Source of the DNA: Actinosynnema pretiosum
Lineage (GTDB): Bacteria > Actinomycetota > Actinomycetes > Mycobacteriales > Pseudonocardiaceae
DNA: 64,000 bases
Assembly: GCF_024171695.1 (NCBI RefSeq)
Contig: NZ_JAMTCF010000001.1
Coordinates: 487,061 to 551,060 of the forward strand
Direction: 5' to 3'
This document shows, piece after piece, positions 1 through 8,460 of this stretch. The notes under the pieces are model-generated. The model saw only the letters and a list, made by a program, of their open reading frames with translations. It was not told the DNA's origin and searched no databases. The translations under genes and the position numbers were made by a program. The stretch's first letter is position 1. Every line of letters begins with the position of its first letter.

Positions 1-113
1 TTCGCGACGCGGGAGACGGTCTGCGCGGACACCCCCGCGAGCCTGGCGACGTCGGCCATGGAGACGCGGCGGCGCGCTCCCGGCTCCAGCGGGGTCCTGC
101 GGTTCGCACTCAC
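1..113 (-). CDS. LacI-family transcriptional regulator, N-terminal fragment
   Basis: Only the first 37 codons lie in the window; the gene runs off the left edge. The N-terminus reads as a LacI/GalR helix-turn-helix (MADVARLAGVSAQTVSRVA, from about residue 19), which binds palindromic operators and normally precedes a sugar-binding sensor domain. The GTG start is chosen because a GGAGGAG ribosome site lies just upstream. It follows the GH35 gene on the same strand across a 158-bp gap with a hairpin, so it probably has its own promoter. By position it is the likely repressor of the arabinogalactan operon at 272-6818, whose promoter carries a LacI-type operator; that link is inference. The ligand-binding part is not visible. 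Confidence 0.85.
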   Translation of the reverse strand, partial: MSANRRTPLEPGARRRVSMADVARLAGVSAQTVSRVA

Positions 114-183
114 GCCTGCTCCTCCCCAGGGTCGGCACTGACCCGCGCGGCACCGCGCCCGGTCCTCCCCCGTTCCGACGCGT

Positions 184-195
184 GACATCGTTGTC
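184..195. promoter_or_regulatory. Possible autoregulatory operator of the LacI gene
   Basis: GACATCGTTGTC has inverted 4-base arms (GACA/TGTC) around TCGT and lies about 70 bp upstream of the LacI-type start. Its size resembles a LacI-family site, but it differs from the TGTTT-type operator at 6862, so the assignment is weak. Confidence 0.25.
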
Positions 196-235
196 GGTTC
201 CCGAGTTCGGTCGAAACCGGGGCGGGTTTGGGAAG

Positions 236-264
236 CCCCGCGCACCGAGGGGCGGTGCGCGGGG
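236..264 (-). terminator. GC-rich hairpin after the GH35 gene
   Basis: A 12-bp perfect stem (CCCCGCGCACCG and its complement) with a 5-base loop begins 8 bases beyond the GH35 stop codon. There is no T-tract, as is common for actinobacterial terminators. It would close the sugar operon before the LacI gene. Confidence 0.6.
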
Positions 265-271
265 CGGTCCG

Positions 272-2011
272 TCACGCCTCCGTGTGGCCCAGTTCGGGGC
301 CCGACCTGAAGTGCGCGACGGTGGTCGCTGCGGTGGCCGTCTCCAGCACCGCCAACTCGTTGCCACCGGCGCGGAGCACCGGCGCGGGCACGTACAGCGT
401 GCGCTGCGGCCCCAGGGACCAGTAGCGGCCGAGGCAGAACCCGTTGACCCAGGCGATCCCCTTGCCCCAGTCCAGGGTGTCGAGGAACAGGTCGGCGGGC
501 TCGTCCAGGTCGAACCGGGCGCGCCGCAGCACCGGGCCCGCGCCGCCGTCCGGCGTGGGGGCCGCGTCGGGCGGGGTGTCCAGCGCGATCGGCAGGACGT
601 CCCAGCCGGTCAGCGGCTTCCCGTTCAGGGTCGCGCCGCCGATGACGCCCTTGGCCTCGCCGAGGCGCGGGCCGTAGTTGACCCGGCCCATGTCCTCGAC
701 CAGCAGCACCAGCTCGCCGCTGGCCTTGTCCAGGCCGAGGGCGCGCTCGTGGTTCTGCCGCAGCAGGGTTCCGACCGGCTGGCCGTCCAGGAACACCGAC
801 ACGCGGTCGCGGACCTCGCCCAGCACCAGCGTCGCGGGCACGTCGCTGTCCACGGTGGTCCGGTAGAGGGCCATGCGGGGCATGGACTCCAGCTCGTCCA
901 GCTCGGGCAGCGCCTCGTGCCGCTCCCAGGTCCCCCACGACTCGGGGGCCTTGAGGGCGTACGCGCCCGCGTCCAGCTCGACGCTGAACTCCGGCGCGGG
1001 CTTCGCGGGCGGCGGCACCTCGTCGGGGACGGGCGCGTAGCGGGCGATGACCTCGCGGAACGCGTGGTACTTCGCCGTCGGGTTGCCCGCCTCGTCGAGC
1101 GGGGCGTCGTAGTCGTACGAGGTGATCGTCGGCTGGTAGACGCCCTTGTCGTTGGCGCCGCTGGTGAGGCCGAAGTTGGTGCCGCCGTGGAACATGTAGA
1201 CGTTCACCGACGCGCCCGCCGCGAGCAGCGCGTCCAGCTCGGCGGCGCTGTCCTCGGCGGAGGTGGTGTGGTGCCGGTCGCCCCAGTGGTCGAACCAGCC
1301 GTCCCAGAACTCCGAGCACATCAGCGGCCCGGTGGGCTGGTGGCGGCGCAGGGTCTCCAGGCGCTCGGCGGCGCGCGAGCCGAAGGAACCGGTGCGGTGC
1401 AGGCAGTCCAGGCTGCCCTGCGACAGCATCTCGTCGGTCGGCTGGTCCACGGTCGTCAGCGGCACGGTGATGCCGCACTCGCGGGTCAGGTCGACCAGGT
1501 GGCGCAGGTAGAACTTGTCGGAGCCGTAGGCGCCGTACTCGTTCTCGATCTGCACCAGCACGACCGGGCCGCCGCGGTCGATCTGCAGCGGGGTGACCAC
1601 GTCGTAGACGCGGCGCAGGTACGCGCTGACGGCGCCCAGGTAGCGGGGCTCGCTGCGGCGCACGCCGACCTCGGGGTCGCGGTAGAGCCACGCGGGCAGG
1701 CCGCCGTTGTCCCACTCGGCGCAGATGTACGGGCCGGGGCGGACGATCGCGTGCATCCCGGCGTCCGCGACCAGGCGCAGGAAGCGCTCCAGGTCGAGCA
1801 TCCCGGTGAAGTCGTAGGCGCCCTCGACCGGCTCGTGGAGGTTCCACGGCGTGTAGGTCTCGATGGTGTTCAGGCCCATGAGGCGGGCCTTCTCGATCCG
1901 GTCGGCCCACAGGTCGGGGTGGACGCGGAAGTAGTGGAGGGCGCCCGCGAGGACGCGGTGCGGCTCGCCGTCGAGCAGGAAGTCGTGCTCCCCGATGGTG
2001 AACTCAGCCAT
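272..2011 (-). CDS. GH35 beta-galactosidase
   Basis: A 579-residue glycoside hydrolase family 35 enzyme, expected to remove terminal beta-linked galactose from galacto-oligosaccharides. The N-terminal TIM barrel carries the family signature around residues 92-108 (GPYICAEWDNGGLPAW), the acid/base in QIENEYG (E158) and the nucleophile in CSEFWDGW (E234). The C-terminal half looks like the usual beta-sandwich domains. No signal peptide is seen, so it should act in the cytoplasm on imported oligosaccharides. It overlaps the GH51 gene by 8 bp and is the last enzyme of the operon, implying translational coupling. With the GH51 arabinofuranosidase and the transporter it fits breakdown of arabinogalactan side chains. 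Confidence 0.92.
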   Translation of the reverse strand: MAEFTIGEHDFLLDGEPHRVLAGALHYFRVHPDLWADRIEKARLMGLNTIETYTPWNLHEPVEGAYDFTGMLDLERFLRLVADAGMHAIVRPGPYICAEWDNGGLPAWLYRDPEVGVRRSEPRYLGAVSAYLRRVYDVVTPLQIDRGGPVVLVQIENEYGAYGSDKFYLRHLVDLTRECGITVPLTTVDQPTDEMLSQGSLDCLHRTGSFGSRAAERLETLRRHQPTGPLMCSEFWDGWFDHWGDRHHTTSAEDSAAELDALLAAGASVNVYMFHGGTNFGLTSGANDKGVYQPTITSYDYDAPLDEAGNPTAKYHAFREVIARYAPVPDEVPPPAKPAPEFSVELDAGAYALKAPESWGTWERHEALPELDELESMPRMALYRTTVDSDVPATLVLGEVRDRVSVFLDGQPVGTLLRQNHERALGLDKASGELVLLVEDMGRVNYGPRLGEAKGVIGGATLNGKPLTGWDVLPIALDTPPDAAPTPDGGAGPVLRRARFDLDEPADLFLDTLDWGKGIAWVNGFCLGRYWSLGPQRTLYVPAPVLRAGGNELAVLETATAATTVAHFRSGPELGHTEA

Positions 2012-3542
2012 GGTCGGTCACCACGAGCACGGACCAGGACAGCGGGGACAGGGTGGCGGACAGTGTCGTTCCTTCCTCGGACGCCGTCGCGGTCGCGCCG
2101 TCCAGCGCGGTGGGTGCGACTGGCTGGGAGTGCTCGGTGTTGGCGGTGTGCCGGTCGCCGCCGGGCGGGATCGTCACGGTGCGGGCGTCGGTCAGCCGCA
2201 GAGCGGCTCCGCGCAGCCGCACCGACACCTCGACGGGCTCGGTGGTGGAGCGGTTGACCAGGAACACCGCGCCCTGACCGGTCTCGGCGTCGTACGTCGC
2301 CGAGGCGTCGACCTGGTCGACGGGGCCGTGCAGGGCGGTGTCGATGCGCGGGCTGCCGTCGACGGCGAGCTTGAGGCTCGTGCCGGTCGCGTGCGCCGCG
2401 GTGAGGCTGAAGGGGTGGAACGTGGTCTGCCGCCACGCCGGGCCGCCGGGCTCGCTGCGGATGGGCGCGATGACGTTGACCAGCTGCGCCAGGTTCGCCA
2501 TGGAGACCCGGTCCACGTTGCGCAGCAAGGAGTTCAGGAGGGTGCCGACGACGACCGCGTCGGTGACGGTGTAGGTGTCCTCGATGACGCGCGGGTGGTG
2601 CGCGGGCGGCTGGGCGCGCAGCGCGGGCTGCTCGACCTCGTTCCAGTGCCGCTGGTCCCAGGCGTTCCACTCGTCGACGCTGATGCCGATCTTCTTGTCC
2701 AGCCCCAGTTCCGCGAGGGCGCCGTCGATGATGGCGGCGGTGCGGCGCAGGTAGCGGTCGAAGGCGACCGAGCTGCCCAGGTAGCTGTCGGCGTCGCCGT
2801 CGAACTCCTGGTAGTAGGCGTGCACGGAGATGTGGTCGACCAGCGCGGCGGTGTGCGCGAGGACGGTGCGCTCCCACTCGCCGAAGGTGGGCATCTCCTC
2901 GTTGGAGGAACCGGCGACGACCAGCTCGACGCGCGGGTCGATCATGCGCATCAGGCGGGCGGTCTCGGCGGCGAGGCGGCCGTACTCGTCGGCGGTCTTG
3001 TGGCCGATCTGCCAGGGGCCGTCCATCTCGTTGCCCAGGCACCAGAGCGTGATGCCGAAGGGCTGCTCCGCGCCGTTGGCGCGGCGGCGGTCGCTGAGCG
3101 CGGTGCCGCCGGGGAGGTTGCAGTACTCCAGGACGTCGGCCGCTTCCTGGATCCCCCTGGTGCCGAGGTTGACCGCGTACATGGGCTCGACGTCGGCCTT
3201 GCGCGCCCAGTCCACGAACTCGTGCAGGCCGAAGGCGTTGCTCTCCAGCGTGTGCCACGCCGGGTCGAAGCGGGTGGGGCGGTCCTCGACCGGGCCGGTG
3301 CCGTCCTCCCAGCGGTAGCCGGAGACGAAGTTGCCGCCGGGGTAGCGGACCACGGTGGGGCCGAGCTCGCGGACCAGCTCCAGGACGTCCCCGCGCAGCC
3401 CCGACTCGTCGGACTCGGGGTGGCCGGGCTCGTGGACGCCGGTGTGCACCGCGCGTCCCATGTGCTCGACGAACGAGCCGAAGAGCCTGCGCGGCACCGC
3501 CCCGATGGCGTCGGTGACGTCCGCGTCGATGCTGACGACCAT
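2004..3542 (-). CDS. GH51 alpha-L-arabinofuranosidase
   Basis: A 512-residue intracellular GH51 enzyme that releases L-arabinose from arabino-oligosaccharides. Family landmarks are the N-terminal FGSFVEHMGR, the acid/base in CLGNEMDGPW (E172) and the nucleophile in ISVDEWNAW (E291), followed by the C-terminal beta-sandwich. Length is normal for the family and there is no signal peptide. It is the fourth gene of the operon, after the binding protein and separated from it by a strong hairpin (3581-3617) that may tune relative expression. The downstream GH35 gene overlaps it by 8 bp. The family also includes some endoglucanases, but the closest-looking motifs are those of arabinofuranosidases. 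Confidence 0.92.
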   Translation of the reverse strand: MVVSIDADVTDAIGAVPRRLFGSFVEHMGRAVHTGVHEPGHPESDESGLRGDVLELVRELGPTVVRYPGGNFVSGYRWEDGTGPVEDRPTRFDPAWHTLESNAFGLHEFVDWARKADVEPMYAVNLGTRGIQEAADVLEYCNLPGGTALSDRRRANGAEQPFGITLWCLGNEMDGPWQIGHKTADEYGRLAAETARLMRMIDPRVELVVAGSSNEEMPTFGEWERTVLAHTAALVDHISVHAYYQEFDGDADSYLGSSVAFDRYLRRTAAIIDGALAELGLDKKIGISVDEWNAWDQRHWNEVEQPALRAQPPAHHPRVIEDTYTVTDAVVVGTLLNSLLRNVDRVSMANLAQLVNVIAPIRSEPGGPAWRQTTFHPFSLTAAHATGTSLKLAVDGSPRIDTALHGPVDQVDASATYDAETGQGAVFLVNRSTTEPVEVSVRLRGAALRLTDARTVTIPPGGDRHTANTEHSQPVAPTALDGATATASEEGTTLSATLSPLSWSVLVVTDHG

Positions 3543-3580
3543 GTGGTCCGGTCTCCTGTCCTGGCGGGGTCCGTGGTGCT

Positions 3581-3617
3581 CGCGGGGAGGTCGGGACGCG
3601 GTCCCGACCTCCCCGCG
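3581..3617 (-). terminator. Perfect 17-bp intra-operon hairpin
   Basis: A perfect 17-bp inverted repeat with a 3-base loop sits between the binding-protein stop codon and the GH51 start. It could be a partial terminator or an mRNA-stabilising structure protecting the upstream binding-protein message. In many sugar operons such a stem raises binding-protein output over downstream enzymes; that role is inferred here. Confidence 0.6.
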
Positions 3618-3626
3618 TCAGCGGTG

Positions 3627-4982
3627 TCAGCCGGTGGTGACGGTGAAGCCCTGCTGGTTGCCGTACTCGACGATCGCGTTCTGCCACGAGGTCAGACCCG
3701 CGTTGAGGTCGGTGGCGTTGGCGTAGGCGCTGCCCGCGTTGTCGTTGAAGATGCTGTTGGCGTACAGCTGGAACGGCAGGTACTGCCAGCCCTTGACGAC
3801 GTCCTTGCCCGCCTGCGACAGGACCTGGTTGATCTTCTGGCCGCCGAAGTACTCGGACTCGGCGTTCAGGAACGCGTCCGACTCGAGCTCCTTGGTGGTG
3901 GCCGGGAAGCCGCCGAACTCGATGAACTTGTCGATGCCGCCCTGCTCGTGGTTCAGCCAGCGCACGAAGCCCGCCGCGAGCGCGGGGTTGGCGCTCTGCT
4001 TGATGACGGACTGGCCGCCGCCGCCGTTCTCGGCGGTCGCGGGCTTGCCGTCGTAGGTCGGCATCGGGGCCACGGCCCACTTGCCCTTGCCGTCAGGCAC
4101 GGAGGACTCCAGGATGCCGGGCATCCAGGCGCCGTTGATCATCGTGACGATGCTGCCGTTGCCGAGGCCCCGGTACCACTCGTCGGACCAGCCGGTGATG
4201 GTGGGCGCGGTGAGCTTCTTGGAGACCAGCTTGTTCCAGGTCTCGGTCCACTTCTTGGCGCCCTCGTCCTGCAGGTTCACCTTGACGTTGGTGCCGTCGA
4301 CGGTGAACGGCTTGCCACCGGCCTGCCACACCATGCTGGTGGCGAAGCCCGCGTCACCGGAGTCGGCGGTGATGAACTTGGTGGGGTCCGCGGCGTTCAG
4401 CTTCTCGGCGGCGGCGACGTACTCGTCCCAGGTCTTGGGGACCTGGATCTGGTACTGGTCGAACACCTCCTTGTTGTAGAACATCGCCATGGGGCCCGAG
4501 TCCTGCGGCAGGCCGAACAGGCCGCCGCCGACCTTCACCGAGTTCCAGGTGGAGGCGGTGTAGTCCTTCTCGTAGTCGTTGAAGCCGAACTGCCCGAGGT
4601 CGAGCAGCGAGTCGGTCATCGCGAACTGCGGGAGGGCCTGGTACTCGACCTGGGCCACGTCGGGCGCGCCCGAACCGGCCTTGATCGCGTTCTGCAGCTT
4701 GGTGTACTGGTCCTTGTTGGTGCCCGCGTTGACGTAGTTCACCTTGACCTGCGGGTACTCCTTCATGAAGGCGTCGACCTGCGCCTGCGCCGAAGGGGTC
4801 CAGCTCCAGTAGGTGATCTCGCCACCGGCCTTCAGGGCGGCGTCGACGGCGTCAGCGGTGCCGGTCATGCCCGCGGGCTGGTTCCCGGCGGCGTCGTTGC
4901 CCGAGGAGCAGGCGGTGAGCGCGGTGGTGAGCGCGGCGGCCATCGCCACGGCCACCCGCGCGCGGCGGCTGGTGGTAGACAT
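3627..4982 (-). CDS. ABC sugar-binding lipoprotein (extracellular solute-binding protein family 1)
   Basis: A 451-residue binding protein that captures oligosaccharides outside the membrane and delivers them to the two permeases encoded upstream. The N-terminus has a basic stretch, a hydrophobic segment and the lipobox LTAC followed by SSGND, so it should be lipid-anchored. The rest resembles family-1 solute-binding proteins of CUT1 transporters. The start at 4982 is preferred over an ATG at 5006 because the in-between codons supply a purine-rich ribosome site (AGCGAGAGGA). It is third in the operon, after both permeases. No ATPase gene is present nearby; CUT1 systems in actinomycetes commonly share a distant MsiK-type ATPase, which I infer here. 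The substrate is probably an arabino- or galacto-oligosaccharide, judged from the neighbouring hydrolases. Confidence 0.88.
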   Translation of the reverse strand: MSTTSRRARVAVAMAAALTTALTACSSGNDAAGNQPAGMTGTADAVDAALKAGGEITYWSWTPSAQAQVDAFMKEYPQVKVNYVNAGTNKDQYTKLQNAIKAGSGAPDVAQVEYQALPQFAMTDSLLDLGQFGFNDYEKDYTASTWNSVKVGGGLFGLPQDSGPMAMFYNKEVFDQYQIQVPKTWDEYVAAAEKLNAADPTKFITADSGDAGFATSMVWQAGGKPFTVDGTNVKVNLQDEGAKKWTETWNKLVSKKLTAPTITGWSDEWYRGLGNGSIVTMINGAWMPGILESSVPDGKGKWAVAPMPTYDGKPATAENGGGGQSVIKQSANPALAAGFVRWLNHEQGGIDKFIEFGGFPATTKELESDAFLNAESEYFGGQKINQVLSQAGKDVVKGWQYLPFQLYANSIFNDNAGSAYANATDLNAGLTSWQNAIVEYGNQQGFTVTTG

Positions 4983-5032
4983 CGGGGGGTTGTCCTCTCG
5001 CTTCATTGGGAGACTCGGGTACCGCTCGGGGG

Positions 5033-5884
5033 TTACTGCTTGACGCTGCCCGCGCTCAGGCCGGACTGCCAGAACCTCTGCATGAAGAGGAAGGCCGCAA
5101 CGAGGGGGATGATCGTGATCAGCGCGCCGGTGATCACGAGGTGCTGGACGGGCTGGGCGCCCGCGCCGACGGAGGCGGCGTTCCACTGGTTCAGACCAAC
5201 GGTCAGCGGGTACCAGTCCGGCTCGCTGAGCATGATCAGGGGGAGGAAGTAGTTGTTCCAGGTCGCCACGACCGCGAACAGCGCGACCGTGACGATGCCG
5301 GGGGCGAGCAGGCGCAGCGTCACCGAGAAGAAGATGCGCACCTCGCTCGCGCCGTCCAGGCGGGCCGCCTCCATCAGCTCCTCCGGGATCGCGTCCACCG
5401 CGTAGGTCCAGATGAGGTAGAGGCCGAACGGGCTGACCAGGGACGGGATGATGATCGCCCAGGGGGTGTTGGTCAGGCCCAGCTCGCTGAACAGCAGGAA
5501 GGTCGGGACGGCGAGCGCGGTGCCGGGGATGGCGATCGCGCCGAGCACGATGGCGAACACCACCGAGCGACCGCGGAAGCGGTACTTGGCCAGGCCGTAG
5601 CCCGCGGCGGTGGACAGCAGCGTCGCGCCGCCCGCGCCGACCACCACGTACAGCAGGGTGTTTCCCAGCCAGCGCAGGAAGATCCCGTCGTTGTACGTGA
5701 AGGTCTGCTTGATGTTGTCGAACAGCGAGAACGAGTCGCCGAACCACAGGCCGGACGAGGTGTAGAGGTCCGGCTGGCTCTTCGTCGCGCTGATGATCAG
5801 CCAGGCCAGCGGCACCAGCGAGTACAGCACGAAGATCGCCATGACGCCGGTGAGCAGCACCGACTTGCGCTTGGGGTTCAACAC
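5033..5884 (-). CDS. CUT1 sugar ABC transporter permease (MalG type)
   Basis: A 283-residue inner-membrane permease with about six hydrophobic segments. The EAA loop that contacts the ATPase is visible as EELMEAARLDGASEVRIFF around residues 165-185, with the typical following LLAPG. This type pairs with a MalF-type partner, here the gene directly upstream with a 7-base gap. The pair plus the lipoprotein at 3627-4982 form one importer. No ATPase is encoded in the window. The order permease, permease, binding protein, hydrolases suggests one transcript from the promoter at 6885-6913. Confidence 0.9.
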   Translation of the reverse strand: MLNPKRKSVLLTGVMAIFVLYSLVPLAWLIISATKSQPDLYTSSGLWFGDSFSLFDNIKQTFTYNDGIFLRWLGNTLLYVVVGAGGATLLSTAAGYGLAKYRFRGRSVVFAIVLGAIAIPGTALAVPTFLLFSELGLTNTPWAIIIPSLVSPFGLYLIWTYAVDAIPEELMEAARLDGASEVRIFFSVTLRLLAPGIVTVALFAVVATWNNYFLPLIMLSEPDWYPLTVGLNQWNAASVGAGAQPVQHLVITGALITIIPLVAAFLFMQRFWQSGLSAGSVKQ

Positions 5885-5891
5885 GGTGGTC

Positions 5892-6818
5892 TCACGCTCC
5901 CTTGCGCGAGCCGCGCAGCTGCACGATCAGCGCGATCACGGTGGTGATGACGCCCATCAGGATGGCCACGGTGGCGGAGTAGTTGTACTGCTGGCCGTTG
6001 AAGGACAGGTTGTAGGCGTACATGTTCGGCGTGTAGTAGGTGCTGATCGCGTTGGGCGTCAACGGGCGCAGGATGTTGGGCTCGTTGAACAGCTGGAAGC
6101 TGCCGATGATCGAGAAGATCGTCGCGACCACGATGGAACCGCGCAGCGCCGGGAGCTTGACGCTCGTGATGGTGCGGAACGTGCCCGCGCCGTCGATCGC
6201 CGCAGCCTCGTACAGGTCCTTCGGGATGATCTTCAGCGCCGAGTAGAAGATCAGCATGTTGTAGCCGATGAACTCCCAGGTGACGATGTTGCCGATGGAG
6301 AACAGCACCCAGTCGCCGGAGAGCGGCACCAGCGTCTTGCTGCCGAGCAGGCCGTTGATGTCGGCGGCCAGGCCGAACGTGTCGCCGTAGATGTAGCCCC
6401 AGATGAGGGTGGCCACGACCGCGGGCACCGCGTACGGCAGGAAGATCACGATGCGGAAGAAGCCCGCCGCGTGCAGCCGGGCGCTGTCGATCGCCAGCGC
6501 CGCGACGAGCGCGAGCAGCAGCATGATCGGCACCTGCACGACCAGGAACACCGAGACCCTGGCGAACGACTCCCAGAACTTGGCGTCGCCGAGGACCTGG
6601 ACGTAGTTGTCGAACCCGACGAAGGTGCTGCCGCCGAAGAAGGCCTGCTCGCGGAAGAGGCTCAGCCCGATCGCGTATCCGATCGGCGCGAGGAAGGCCA
6701 GTGCGAACACCAGCAGGAACGGCGCCACGAACACCCATCCGAAGCGGTGCGTGCGTCGCTGCTGCGAACGCGCTCGGCGTGCCGGCCGTACGACGGCCGG
6801 TACCGACGTGGACGTCAT
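5892..6818 (-). CDS. CUT1 sugar ABC transporter permease (MalF type)
   Basis: A 308-residue permease, first gene of the sugar operon. It has a basic cytoplasmic N-terminus (RPARRARSQQRRTHR), six predicted membrane helices and an EAA loop (KDLYEAAAIDGAGTFRTI) near residues 210-228. It forms the other half of the channel with the MalG-type protein encoded 7 bases downstream. The start is placed after the LacI-type operator and promoter, leaving a short leader. The transported sugar cannot be read from sequence; context points to plant-derived arabinose- or galactose-containing oligosaccharides. Confidence 0.9.
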   Translation of the reverse strand: MTSTSVPAVVRPARRARSQQRRTHRFGWVFVAPFLLVFALAFLAPIGYAIGLSLFREQAFFGGSTFVGFDNYVQVLGDAKFWESFARVSVFLVVQVPIMLLLALVAALAIDSARLHAAGFFRIVIFLPYAVPAVVATLIWGYIYGDTFGLAADINGLLGSKTLVPLSGDWVLFSIGNIVTWEFIGYNMLIFYSALKIIPKDLYEAAAIDGAGTFRTITSVKLPALRGSIVVATIFSIIGSFQLFNEPNILRPLTPNAISTYYTPNMYAYNLSFNGQQYNYSATVAILMGVITTVIALIVQLRGSRKGA

Positions 6819-6861
6819 CGTCCCCCCGTTGGTCCGCCGCGAACCCTGAGGTCACGCGGGA

Positions 6862-6875
6862 TGTTTACGCAAACA
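6862..6875. promoter_or_regulatory. LacI-type operator of the sugar operon
   Basis: TGTTTACGCAAACA is a near-perfect palindrome with the central CG typical of LacI/GalR operators. It lies immediately downstream of the predicted -10 element of the leftward promoter, where a bound repressor would block initiation or early elongation. The regulator beginning at 113 is the obvious candidate ligand-responsive repressor. Confidence 0.75.
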
Positions 6876-6884
6876 TTTGCCGGG

Positions 6885-6913
6885 ACCGTAACCCCTGGGC
6901 CGTCGCGTGTCCA
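6885..6913 (-). promoter_or_regulatory. Predicted promoter of the sugar transport/hydrolase operon
   Basis: On the minus strand, TGGACA and TACGGT are separated by exactly 17 bp, with the LacI-type operator just downstream of the expected start point. Spacing and placement fit a sigma-70-like housekeeping promoter under repressor control. Confidence 0.55.
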
Positions 6914-7066
6914 GACACCGTTCTGAGACGTTCGGGCGCACCGGGTGCTCCGACCGGCCCCTCGCACGGGCGCGGCGCGCGGACCACGCGGAGCGGCGGC
7001 CCGTCAACGGCCGGCCATTCACGGTGGAATTTTCCGGTTGAACCGTTGATCGATTCAGCACGTACC

Positions 7067-7094
7067 CCCCTAACTTGTCCGAACCAATTAGGGG
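7067..7094. promoter_or_regulatory. Inverted repeat upstream of the first pectate lyase promoter
   Basis: CCCCTAA and TTAGGGG form inverted arms around a 14-base centre that itself contains TTG/CAA. It ends about 54 bp before the -35 element of the PL3 gene and could be a regulator site; no cognate protein is identified. Confidence 0.3.
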
Positions 7095-7147
7095 AACGCT
7101 CTCCGGCCTGCATCCCACCCTTATGTCGTGGATTACTGCCAAGATCG

Positions 7148-7176
7148 TTGACAATTCCTGCGGAGGTTCGTAGTTT
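7148..7176 (+). promoter_or_regulatory. Predicted promoter of the first pectate lyase gene
   Basis: TTGACA, 17 bp, then TAGTTT, 36 bases before the GTG start. The -35 is a perfect consensus, and the same TTGACA arrangement precedes the paralogous gene at 15041. Confidence 0.6.
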
Positions 7177-7212
7177 TCGTCGCCGTAACCCGTCCCACTC
7201 GGGAGGAGCGCA

Positions 7213-8013
7213 GTGCGCACCAGATCCAGGAAGACGTTCCACCTCGCTCTCGCGGCGCTGGCCGCGGTGGCGGTGGTCGGCGTGGTGAACGCGGCGACGC
7301 CGTCGACCGCGCAGGCCGCGGGAAGCACTTTCCCGAGCGCCAAGGGAACGCCGCAGCCGGTGTCGAAGACCATCGAGGTCGGCAAGTCGCTCGACGGCGG
7401 GATGAAGCGCTACTACGGCAGCGGGAAGCTCGGGGGTGACAACCAGAAGGAGGGCCAGGACCCGTTGTTCGTGCTCTCCGACGGGGCCACGCTGTCGAAC
7501 GTGGTGATCGGCTCCCCGGCCGCCGACGGCGTCCACTGCCTGGGAACTTGCACGCTGAACAACGTGTGGTGGGAGGACGTCGGCGAGGACGCGGCCACCC
7601 TCAAGGGGTCGAAGTCGTCGCAGAAGATGACCGTGAACGGCGGCGGGGCCCGCAAGGCCTCGGACAAGGTGTTCCAGCACAACGGGCCGGGCACGGTGCA
7701 CATCAAGAACTTCCAGGTCGACGACTTCGGGAAGCTCTACCGCTCGTGCGGCAACTGCAAGACCCAGTACAAGCGGAACGTGATCATCGAGAACGTCACC
7801 GCTTACGCTCCGGGCAAGTCGATGGTGGGCATCAACACCAATTACGGCGACACCGCGAAGATCACGAAGCTGACCGTGGTCGGCGACTCGAAGAAGAAGC
7901 TCTCGGTGTGCGACAAGTACACCGGGACGACCAAGGGCGAGCCGAAGAAGACGGGCAGCGGGCCGGACGGCAAGCACTGCCAGTACTCGACCTCGGACGT
8001 GACCTACAAGTAG
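7213..8013 (+). CDS. Secreted pectate lyase, family PL3
   Basis: A 266-residue exported enzyme that cleaves polygalacturonate by beta-elimination, normally Ca2+-dependent. The N-terminus is a clear Sec signal peptide (RTRSRKTFHLALAALAAVAV, then AQAAG as the cleavage region). The mature part has the PL3 parallel beta-helix pattern, including ADGVHCLGTCTLNNVWWED, the DKVFQHNGPG stretch and paired cysteines in RSCGNCKT. There is no carbohydrate-binding module. GTG is taken as the start, 36 bases after the promoter and preceded by GGGAGGAG. It is divergent from the sugar operon and is followed by a strong hairpin, so it is monocistronic. A close paralogue lies at 15041-15820. Confidence 0.92.
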   Translation: MRTRSRKTFHLALAALAAVAVVGVVNAATPSTAQAAGSTFPSAKGTPQPVSKTIEVGKSLDGGMKRYYGSGKLGGDNQKEGQDPLFVLSDGATLSNVVIGSPAADGVHCLGTCTLNNVWWEDVGEDAATLKGSKSSQKMTVNGGGARKASDKVFQHNGPGTVHIKNFQVDDFGKLYRSCGNCKTQYKRNVIIENVTAYAPGKSMVGINTNYGDTAKITKLTVVGDSKKKLSVCDKYTGTTKGEPKKTGSGPDGKHCQYSTSDVTYK

Positions 8014-8021
8014 TTCCCGGC

Positions 8022-8066
8022 AAAGCGCCGGACATCCCGCGACAGGGCGGGGTGTCCGGCGCTTTT
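8022..8066 (+). terminator. Terminator of the first pectate lyase gene
   Basis: A long GC-rich inverted repeat of about 19 bp with a 5-base loop ends in TTTT, starting 9 bases after the stop codon. It is a textbook intrinsic terminator. Confidence 0.85.
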
Positions 8067-8460
8067 CGCTGTGCGGGCAACGGTTGCGCAGGGTGACCGG
8101 GGTCACGCGCACGGGACGCCTAGCGCAGATTGTTGCGCTTTGGCAACGGCCGTTCAGGTGGTGTGCGACGGGTGTGGTTCGGGTGCGTTCCGGGTGCGCG
8201 TCAAGGGTCGTTCGGGCCTCGGGGCGGGGGTTGGACGTCCGGGGCGGGGGCGGAAGGAAGTCCTCGGGACGCCTCCCTTCCGCGCTGGAGGCGCGTCGTG
8301 ACGAGGCGCCTGCCGCACGAGGACGGCGGAGCGCGGTCGGCGGGCAGGCGGTGAGCTGGTCGCGGCGCACGACGGCGGACGGGGCGGATGTCGTGGAGGT
8401 GGCTCAGCGGCGCCCCAAAGCGTTTGCGGCGGATACGGTGGCCCGGCAGCATCGGGCCCC
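8067..8460. other. Intergenic region without a recognisable gene
   Basis: This 394-bp gap holds a perfect 6+6 palindrome GTGACC-GG-GGTCAC at 8093-8106 and two GTTGCGC-type short repeats nearby. Short open frames here have atypical composition and match nothing I recognise. The GNAT gene that follows has no obvious ribosome site, so part of this stretch is probably its promoter. Confidence 0.4.

Noticed and set aside
1995..5252. Very long open frame (over 1,000 codons) on the strand opposite the GH51 and binding-protein genes
   Set aside because: Antisense frames stay open by GC bias; the translation is Val/Arg/Gly-rich without domains, while the other strand encodes recognisable enzymes.
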